Assembly (NCBI GenBank): GCA_020633295.1
Contig: JACKDW010000007.1
Coordinates: 1-64,000 of the forward strand
DNA: 64,000 bases
Direction of reading: 5' to 3'
Source of the DNA: Myxococcales bacterium
Lineage (GTDB): Bacteria > Myxococcota_A > Polyangia > Nannocystales > Nannocystaceae
The first letter of the stretch is position 1, and the number at the start of each line of letters is the position of its first letter. A model generated the notes under the pieces. It was not told the DNA's origin, ran no database searches, and saw nothing but the letters and a program-made list of their open reading frames with translations. Shown here one piece after another: positions 1-5,694 of the stretch. Both the position numbers and the translations under genes were made by a program.

Positions 1-424
1 CTACTACATGCAGGGCCTCAACACGACCTCGGTCCACGGGCACACGGCGCTGTTCGGCGTCTACGGTATGCTCGGCATCGGCCTGTCGCTGTTCAGCCTG
101 CGGATCCTGTACATGCGCGCGCGCTGGGACACCTCGGCGCTGCGCCTCTCGTTCTGGGCGATCAACATCGGCCTCGCGCTCATGGTGCTCCTGAGCCTGC
201 TGCCGGTGGGGCTGATGCAGACCTGGGCGAGCGTCGAGCACGGCATGTGGTACGCGCGCTCGGCCGAGTTCATGCAGACGCCGACGCTCGACGTGTTCCG
301 ATGGCTGCGGGTGATCGGCGACACGGGCTTCGCGGCGGGCTTGCTCGGCGTGGGCTGGTTCGTCGTCGGGCTGCGCTTCGGCTGGTCGCGTGAGGGCGTT
401 CGAGATGATCTTCTCGAGCGCTGA
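1..424 (+). CDS. norZ: Quinol-dependent nitric oxide reductase (qNOR), C-terminal part, cut by window start
   Basis: This is the last ~140 residues of a qNOR, an inner-membrane haem-copper-family enzyme that reduces two NO to N2O with quinol electrons. The reading frame is open from base 2 (Tyr-Tyr-Met-Gln-Gly-Leu) to the stop at 422-424. It contains the conserved stretch TTSVHGHTALFG, with the His residues of the late transmembrane helices, and three further hydrophobic helices. The DNA is almost identical to 36282-36706, the end of the full-length qNOR gene starting at 34411. This copy ends in an intact frame (LRFGWSREGVRDDLLER), whereas the other is shifted by one inserted A. It is therefore the better guide to the true C-terminus. 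Whether a full second gene lies upstream of the window cannot be seen. Confidence 0.85.
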   Translation, partial: YYMQGLNTTSVHGHTALFGVYGMLGIGLSLFSLRILYMRARWDTSALRLSFWAINIGLALMVLLSLLPVGLMQTWASVEHGMWYARSAEFMQTPTLDVFRWLRVIGDTGFAAGLLGVGWFVVGLRFGWSREGVRDDLLER

Positions 425-510
425 GGAGGTACAAACTCTCGCTAACTGCTCGCCGCCATCGCGCCCGCGTCCTCGACTCGGGTTCGCTGGCGGCATACTA
501 TGGACTCACC

Positions 511-924
511 TCAAGACGGTGCACCTCGCTTCATGAACTCAACACCAACCCGCAGGGTAGACCGCCAAGCCTGTTCGATCTCTTCGTCGAACCGTGGGTC
601 GTGCTCCGCGACTGCGTGTAAGAGCGCCGTGAGCCATAGCCCGTAGAGGTACTTACGAACCCCCAACGCGTGATGGCGTGTGGCGAGTCGCTCGAGCTGC
701 TCGTTTACGCCCGAGCTAATACTACCCGCTGACATCACGACATAGAGGGAGGCGCGAAGCATCCGTGTCTGTCGGGTAAAGTCAGTGTCCGCGAACGCCT
801 CTCTGACCTCCGGAGACATGGCCAAGAAGATCTCGTAGAAACGTTCCAAAAACCGTGGGTGCTCGAGACAGCGGCCAAGGCTGTCATTGAATGCCGCTGA
901 AGCAGAATCTCGTTCTCGAGGCAT
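511..924 (-). CDS. Single-domain bacterial globin
   Basis: The 137-aa product reads as a small haem globin. It has an early segment FLERFYEIFLAMSPEVREAF, a distal region LRASLYVVM, then a helix with ERLATRHHALGVRKYLYGLW, whose His residues are candidates for the proximal haem ligand, and a C-terminal helix EIEQAWRSTLRVGVEFM. Globins of this sort bind O2 and NO and often act in NO detoxification or sensing. The start ATG at 922-924 has only a weak ribosome site. The gene lies 41 bp downstream of the hemerythrin gene on the same strand and is convergent with the qNOR gene, so a two-gene NO/O2-binding operon is likely. A frameshifted duplicate lies at 36790-37198. Confidence 0.75.
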   Translation of the reverse strand: MPRERDSASAAFNDSLGRCLEHPRFLERFYEIFLAMSPEVREAFADTDFTRQTRMLRASLYVVMSAGSISSGVNEQLERLATRHHALGVRKYLYGLWLTALLHAVAEHDPRFDEEIEQAWRSTLRVGVEFMKRGAPS

Positions 925-965
925 TATTCCAGGTCGTCTCTAGATCTCGCCACGAATCCGTGGCT

Positions 966-1337
966 TCAAGGCATGGTGGGGTATAGCAGCTCATCCTCGA
1001 GTTCCCCGTGTTCGCGAATAAGTATGACCAAGCTAAGGATCTCATCTTCTGTCGCCGCTTTCTCGTGGATCGCCCGCATTGTCTGTTCGAGCCGGCGACG
1101 AAACAGCTCGTGATCGCTGATGAGACGGTCGACGAGAGCCGAGTTGTTGCACTGGGGAAAGACCTCGTACTCCTCGGTCGTCAGGTGTGATTCGAGGAGT
1201 TCAACGAAGCGCGCCCAGGCGCGGCCGCACTGACTCCAGTCTCCCGCGCGTACGGTCGCTACGACCTCCTCGGCGAGTTGCTCGATGTGCTGGTGCTCCG
1301 TGAGATATTCTGAGAACTCGCTGCTCGGCTGACGCAT
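966..1337 (-). CDS. Hemerythrin HHE domain protein
   Basis: The 123-aa protein is a four-helix di-iron hemerythrin-like domain. Candidate metal ligands lie in LTEHQHIEQLAEE, ESHLTTEEYEVFP, SDHELFRRRLE and REHGELEDELLYP. Such proteins bind O2 or NO, or serve in repair of nitrosylated iron centres (as in RIC/YtfE relatives). I chose the ATG at 1335-1337 (MRQPSSEF) because the 32 residues encoded upstream have no hemerythrin character. The globin gene follows after 41 bp. Context beside qNOR supports a role in NO handling. A degraded copy lies at 37240-37609. Confidence 0.8.
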   Translation of the reverse strand: MRQPSSEFSEYLTEHQHIEQLAEEVVATVRAGDWSQCGRAWARFVELLESHLTTEEYEVFPQCNNSALVDRLISDHELFRRRLEQTMRAIHEKAATEDEILSLVILIREHGELEDELLYPTMP

Positions 1338-1814
1338 GTTCGAGATATTACGATGACATCGTGTCTGCGTATCAGCGACGCCCGCAGAATCGGCCTTTTG
1401 GCCCGTGCAACGAGCACAATTGAACATGTCCATTTAGACACGTGTGCTATTGACGTTCCTGGGCCTCGCAATATCCTGCGTACTAGAACGCCCTCGAACG
1501 AAGACAAGCAGAACTCCGTGAACTCTCCCGGAACCGACGAAACCGTGTACTCCGGGGTGTTGAAGGTTTGGTGTCTCGCGTTCGTCGTTCAACACGATTC
1601 AGCTTGACGACGGTTGAGTCGAATGCGGCCCCAGAACGGCCCCAGCGAACGAGCGAAAACTGGCGTTGCGGCGCGTACCCACTGTTTGGCACGCGCGCGA
1701 AAAAGCGCTGGAATCTCGCCGATTTGGGTGTGGTCGGGTGTTTGGCGAGACCCAGCGTGTAGTTCGCGCTCAACTGAACGTCAGATTTTCAACCTAACGA
1801 AATCCTTGAGTTTT
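1338..1814. other. Intergenic region between hemerythrin gene and integrase end
   Basis: No convincing gene is present. It must hold the promoter of the minus-strand hemerythrin-globin operon and, near 1761-1771, the putative attachment core. I looked for an FNR/DNR-type TTGAT-N4-ATCAA box and did not find one. The last 40 bases before the integrase stop are locally AT-rich (cagattttcaacctaacgaa region). Confidence 0.6.
1761..1771. other. Candidate attachment-site core (attP-like), agttcgcgctc
   Basis: These 11 bases are the last bases shared by the two long repeats. At the other copy (38034-38044) they run directly into kinase coding sequence and can be read as part of the kinase motif FALCV. 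The integrase stop codon is 43 bp away. This is the arrangement expected for a recombination core, but no arm-type repeats were identified and no empty site is visible. Confidence 0.35.
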
Positions 1815-2972
1815 CTACGACTCGCCCTCCTCCGGCCCCAGATCGGCCCCAGGAGCACGATCGCGCCCGCCTCCGCGCGAGAACACGTCCATCGCGTCAT
1901 CGAGATCCGACGGCGACAGATGCATGTAGCGCATCGTGTCCTTGAGGCAACTGTGACCCGCGAGGCGCTGAATCTGGAGCACGCTCACGCCCATGATCGC
2001 GAGATGCGAACAGAACGTGTGCCTGAGCTTGTGCGTGCCGCCCTTGGCCAACCTCGTCGGGACCCCGAGCAACGCCGCCTCGCACACACGCACGCGGTGC
2101 TTGATCATCGACTGCGACAGCGGCGAGCCGTCCTCTTGCGAGAGCAGCAGATCGCGCTGCTCGAGCCCCTCGCACCACCGCTCGAGCACCGCCTGGAGCC
2201 GAGCGTGCAGCGGGACCACGCGACTGCGTCGTCCCTTCGGCGTCGACACGTGCCCGTGCCAGATGCTCTGACGGACATGCAGCGCGCCGCGACGGCCACG
2301 CTGGAAGTTCACGTCCATCCGCCGCACCGCCGCGATCTCCCCGAGGCGCAGCCCGGCGAAGCCGCCGAGCATGAGGATCAGCGTGTGTTCATCTGACGGC
2401 GCCGCCTTGAGCAACTTCTCGAACTCCGGGATCGCCCAGAACTCCGGCTCGCGCTGGTCCTGCTTGACGTTAGTGACGCGGAACGCCGACCGTCGGTAGC
2501 GCTCACGGAACGCGGCGTTGAGGATCGTCGAGACCTGCGCCATGAGACGATTGCGTGTCCCCGCAGCTAGATCCAGATCGCGGATCCGGTCGAGGTGTTG
2601 ATCCGTGATCGCGTCGACCCGCATGGAGCCGAACGCCGGCAGCAGCCGAACCCGTAGCGAGTCCTCGTACGCCCGCATCGAGCTGGGCTTCAGCCCCTTC
2701 CGATGCGCGTAGGTCCTGAGAAACCGCTCCGCGTACTTCGCGAAGGTGATGTCCTCGATGGTGTCGTCCTTGACCTCCTCCTTGACCGCGCGCTCGCGCA
2801 GTAGATCCGCGTGCTTCGTCTTGGCCCACCGCGTGACCGCCTGACGAGAGAGCGAGCGAGGTCGGTTGAACTCCTTTCGCTCACTCTTGCCGTCAGCCAG
2901 CTTGAGATGGATTGAGACCCGCCACACGGGGTTGCGTCCTTGTCTCTTCTTCTCTGTGATCTTGATCGTCAT
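1815..2972 (-). CDS. Tyrosine recombinase / integrase
   Basis: The 385-aa site-specific recombinase has an N-terminal AP2-like arm-binding segment (MTIKITEKK...WRVSIHLKLADGKSERKEF), a SAM-like core-binding domain (KYAERFLRTYAHRKGLKPSS...), and a catalytic domain. Catalytic residues are visible: Arg in GGFAGLRLGEIAAV, Lys in TPKGRRSRVVPLH, the HxxR box THKLRHTFCSHL, His in LAGHSCLKDT, and the nucleophile Tyr in MRYMHLSP. I chose the ATG at 2970-2972 because GGAGG lies 9 bases upstream. A longer open frame exists but lacks domain character. The catalytic set looks complete, so the enzyme may be active. It probably drives integration or excision at the nearby repeat border. Confidence 0.93.
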   Translation of the reverse strand: MTIKITEKKRQGRNPVWRVSIHLKLADGKSERKEFNRPRSLSRQAVTRWAKTKHADLLRERAVKEEVKDDTIEDITFAKYAERFLRTYAHRKGLKPSSMRAYEDSLRVRLLPAFGSMRVDAITDQHLDRIRDLDLAAGTRNRLMAQVSTILNAAFRERYRRSAFRVTNVKQDQREPEFWAIPEFEKLLKAAPSDEHTLILMLGGFAGLRLGEIAAVRRMDVNFQRGRRGALHVRQSIWHGHVSTPKGRRSRVVPLHARLQAVLERWCEGLEQRDLLLSQEDGSPLSQSMIKHRVRVCEAALLGVPTRLAKGGTHKLRHTFCSHLAIMGVSVLQIQRLAGHSCLKDTMRYMHLSPSDLDDAMDVFSRGGGRDRAPGADLGPEEGES

Positions 2973-3133
2973 CTTGACTTGCCTCCAAGACCACACCCGT
3001 GGAGACGATAGCAGAACGAAGCGACGAGTTGGGAACTCAGCGCGCGTTCGGGACCCTCGACCCCGACGAACTCGGGGCCTCGACAACGGCGAGGGGCCAA
3101 GGGCTGACGCCGGATGGTGGCCCACCTGGTTCG

Positions 3134-4699
3134 CTAGCCGAACAACGTGTCGAGCTGGCCGAGCTTTACAGTCCACAGCTTGGGGTTGTTCTGCTCGAAC
3201 AGCGCTGACTCGCGTTCGGCCCACTGGAACGTCGGGCGCAGTACATTCCTGTCCTTCGAGCACGGAGAGAGCCCGCTGAGTTCCGCGAGCTGGTCGACGA
3301 TCCGCCCCCGGGATCCCACGAGATCACCCGTGATGCGGCCGGAGCGGATTGATCTATCGAGCGCGTTGATGATCCAGCGCGTCGCTACAAGCACACCGCG
3401 GTTGATCTTCGAGGGAATCTTCGGCCGCAGATTGCGAACATGCGCGAGCCCTTGCTCGGCCGGGGTTGGTGACGGTGGTGCGGGTCTAGTCTGGGTCCGT
3501 ACCTGCGCCTGCGCCTGCGCCTGCGCCCGTGCCTCCACCTGCGCCTGCGCCTGTGCCTCCGCCCGCGCCTCCGCCTGCGCCCACGCCTCCGCCTGGAAGA
3601 CGTTCTTCACGGCCTCGTTCACGCGCTCCTTAACACTCGCGTCGAGTTGAGCATGGTACGCAGCGGCCTCCCGTCGAATTTGAAGGTATCTCTCCTGCGC
3701 CACAAGTTTCATCGTAGCTATATCTCGACGAACCTGAGCATCGATCGCGTTGCGAATATGGATCTCTTGTTGCACTGAATCGTATCGCGGAGTCACGGCC
3801 TCCACCGCGGTCGGAGCGTTCCAAACCGTCACTCGATCACTATCGGGGAGCGAGAATCTGCGAGGTACAAGCTCGTCCAATTCTCCCTGACCAAGAAGCT
3901 TGAGACCTGACGCCCCGCAGTACTGAACCTCCCAGAATCCGCGCTCGCCGTACGCGAGCTCGAGATGGCCGTCACGACCGGCCAGCTTCGCTCTGGCGAC
4001 AACTAGAGGGTCATCCTCGCAGTAAATCCACCGGCTCTCGCCTTCGGTCGTCTCTGCGTTCCTCACCGGCGTAGAGACAACACCAACGCCGCTGCCCGCG
4101 ACCGCCGCTCGGATCATCAATTCCTCGACGTCCCCTTCGCCGAGGTAGTCGAAGCGCCCGTAGTTCGCGCTTGGGTTCACGAAGAACAGATGATGAACAT
4201 CTCCCCACGGAGTGGGGCGAATCCGTGCGACGGCCCCCGCTACCCGGGCCTCGCTGACCCCGTTCGTGCACGTCCAGTCGAGCATGTACAGGTACGGTCG
4301 CAGCGACACGAGATCTTCGTACACCGACAGAAACGCCTGACACCAACCCTCGGCCTCCTTCGTCGAGCGCACACGATCTCCACTCGGCGAATACGAGACC
4401 ACGACCGACGAGTCCTTTATCGGCTGCCGAAGGCAGTACGCACCGTACGCGAGGGGGACGTGGACATAGTACTGCCCGAGTCTGCGGTCGTACTTGATCT
4501 CGGTGTCGAGGGGCTGCTCCGCGAGGCCCTGGATCCTGGCCTTGCGGAAGGCCAGGCCAACCCCCGGATCGAGCGAGTCGATAAACGCGCGCTTCTCTTT
4601 GTAGCTCCCGACGAGCCCGCCGACAGCGAACGCTCCGAGGGTTGCTCCGCCGAGCGCAATCAGCCCGGTCAACCAGTTGTTTCCGTTATTGCCCGCCAT
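3134..4699 (-). CDS. Unknown 521-aa protein with N-terminal membrane segment and Ala-Gln coiled-coil repeats
   Basis: I do not recognise the family. Residues ~9-31 (LTGLIALGGATLGAFAVGGLVG) form a glycine-rich hydrophobic helix. A globular region of ~300 residues rich in aromatic residues follows. A charged helical stretch with short AQ/AE repeats (about 370-415; AQAEARAEAQAQAQVEARAQ) is likely coiled coil, followed by a Pro/Thr linker and a C-terminal ~110-residue domain (IPSKINRGVLVATRWIINAL...). The start has a strong site: AGGAGG five bases before ATG. It lies beside the integrase on the same strand, with 161 bp between. A membrane-anchored particle, phage-like or structural role is possible, but nothing specific can be claimed. 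Confidence 0.7.
   Translation of the reverse strand: MAGNNGNNWLTGLIALGGATLGAFAVGGLVGSYKEKRAFIDSLDPGVGLAFRKARIQGLAEQPLDTEIKYDRRLGQYYVHVPLAYGAYCLRQPIKDSSVVVSYSPSGDRVRSTKEAEGWCQAFLSVYEDLVSLRPYLYMLDWTCTNGVSEARVAGAVARIRPTPWGDVHHLFFVNPSANYGRFDYLGEGDVEELMIRAAVAGSGVGVVSTPVRNAETTEGESRWIYCEDDPLVVARAKLAGRDGHLELAYGERGFWEVQYCGASGLKLLGQGELDELVPRRFSLPDSDRVTVWNAPTAVEAVTPRYDSVQQEIHIRNAIDAQVRRDIATMKLVAQERYLQIRREAAAYHAQLDASVKERVNEAVKNVFQAEAWAQAEARAEAQAQAQVEARAQAQAQAQVRTQTRPAPPSPTPAEQGLAHVRNLRPKIPSKINRGVLVATRWIINALDRSIRSGRITGDLVGSRGRIVDQLAELSGLSPCSKDRNVLRPTFQWAERESALFEQNNPKLWTVKLGQLDTLFG
3501..3597. repeat. Coding hexamer-type repeats (gcctgc/gcctcc) within the 521-aa gene
   Basis: Imperfect tandem 6-base units encode alternating Ala-Gln, Ala-Glu and Val-Glu-Ala steps on the minus strand. 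Such tracts expand and contract by slippage while keeping frame and would lengthen or shorten the predicted coiled coil. Confidence 0.8.
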
Positions 4700-4873
4700 C
4701 GTGCCCTCCTACGCGGGAGCGCCGACGTCGTAAACGGTACGCCGCACGCAGCCTTCGTCCAGTGTCAAGTATTCTCGGGCGACACCACAACCCGAGCGAC
4801 GCCCCCTCGAGTTGCGCGAGAGGGCGACTGGGCTGAACGACGCCATCCCGCACCGGCCGCGTAGGAGGTACAG

Positions 4874-5242
4874 GTGCGTTCTGAATCGTGCACGACCAAC
4901 CCGAGCGCCACCTGTTGCAGCTACACCGACGGGCGCATCGGTTGCCGGCTTCACTACTTCGATACCACCCCGCGGGCCTGGCCAAAGACGACACGAGGCC
5001 ATCGCCTTTGGAGCGATCACGAGCGTCTCGACGAAGTACCTCCGGTGCACGGTAACGCTCGATCGCAGACTGGTTCTCGATACACGGAAGTCGCGCTTCG
5101 CGATTCGGTGGTCGCGCGAGCGCGCAAGTTCGAATCCGACCAAGAAGGCGCGAGCGCGCAATTTCGACTCCGATCAAAAGGTGAGAGTGGGCTCGAGGTC
5201 ACTCGATCGATTTCGCAGTTTTCATGTACACGCAATCATTAG
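4874..5242 (+). CDS. Possible small protein (122 aa), weakly supported
   Basis: The GTG at 4874 is preceded by an excellent ribosome site (taggaggtacag, AGGAGG five bases before the start), which is the only reason for listing it. The product is Arg/Ser-rich and Cys-containing, has no recognisable domain, and its second half runs across the 34-bp tandem repeat in two different frames, which argues against selection on the protein. The Shine-Dalgarno context echoes that of the divergent 521-aa gene (gcgtaggagg) and may be a copied leader. Confidence 0.22.
   Translation: MRSESCTTNPSATCCSYTDGRIGCRLHYFDTTPRAWPKTTRGHRLWSDHERLDEVPPVHGNARSQTGSRYTEVALRDSVVARARKFESDQEGASAQFRLRSKGESGLEVTRSISQFSCTRNH
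5115..5181. repeat. Two imperfect 34/33-bp tandem repeats with tRNA T-arm-like words
   Basis: Unit 1 (5115-5148) and unit 2 (5149-5181) both begin cgcgagcgcgca and continue with agttcgaatccga or atttcgactccga. The words resemble a T-loop (ttcgaatcc), but flanking stems do not pair. A degenerate tRNA-end duplication or a protein-binding repeat are both possible. Confidence 0.7.
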
Positions 5243-5605
5243 CGTCCTTCCCGCCACCTGAGCGTTAGCGCGAAGATGCTCGCCCGAGAACTAATCCGGC
5301 CAGTCGGTCCATGAAATCGGGCACGCGCGTTTTCAAGTGTTCCTCTGGGACCAACCGCTGCACGAGTGGCGTTGTGCCAACAGGATGACCATCAAACGCT
5401 CCCCTCGCGCCCCACTTCGTACATCAGCGTTCACCGTGGTTGTCAGCCCCGAGTCAAAGCAGCGCTCGCTCTGCATCCGAAATTGCGTACCACCTCCATC
5501 GCTGCACAGGTATCCTGCCCCTATAGTCATATCGTTCGCGGCGTTCTTTCGCTACATGGAGACGCGCTCTTCGAGACGCTCACCTGCTCACTTTTGAGCC
5601 CGCCC

Positions 5606-5682
5606 GGACCACTACCGGACCACTACCGAACCACTACCGGACAACTACCGCTTCTATACCGGTCCTGCACCGGACCACTATC
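5606..5682. repeat. Seven tandem 11-bp direct repeats (consensus ggaccactacc)
   Basis: Exact period 11: units start at 5606, 5617, 5628, 5639, 5650, 5661 and 5672. The first two are identical, the third, fourth and seventh differ from the consensus by one base each, and the fifth and sixth are degenerate. The array ends 12 bp before the GTG of the 926-aa gene. An 11-bp period places every unit on nearly the same face of the helix, as in iterons or cooperative operator arrays. It is not a multiple of three and is not coding. Confidence 0.9.
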
Positions 5683-5694
5683 GGTGAGCACTCG

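Larger units (their letters stand above)
1..1771. repeat. Long direct repeat, copy A (qNOR 3' end, globin, hemerythrin, flank)
   Basis: Bases 1-1771 match 36282-38044 in the same orientation. The two copies are essentially the same sequence with a few substitutions and more than ten 1- to 3-base indels. Reading frames are intact in this copy and broken in copy B. The match ends abruptly after agttcgcgctc at 1771. Beyond it lie the integrase here and a Ser/Thr kinase fragment at copy B. The left limit is not visible because the window begins inside the repeat. The spacing of the copies (36,281 bp) would be the unit length of a circular or tandem element. Confidence 0.95.
4700..5694. other. Gene-poor 1-kb region with several repeats
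   Basis: It separates the minus-strand 521-aa gene from the plus-strand 926-aa gene. It holds the promoter of the former, a possible small frame at 4874-5242, a 34-bp tandem duplication (5115-5181) and seven 11-bp direct repeats (5606-5682). No protein with recognisable domains was found on either strand. T-arm-like words (agttcgaatcc) occur, but no folded tRNA can be built. Confidence 0.6.

Noticed and set aside
4709..5161. Minus-strand 150-aa frame in the gap upstream of the 521-aa gene
   Set aside because: Arg/Ser-rich, no ribosome site, no domain, and it overlaps the promoter and leader of the 521-aa gene; treated as noncoding.
5120..5185. Possible tRNA gene from ttcgaatcc words
   Set aside because: The stems flanking the T-loop-like words do not pair and no D- or anticodon arm can be built.
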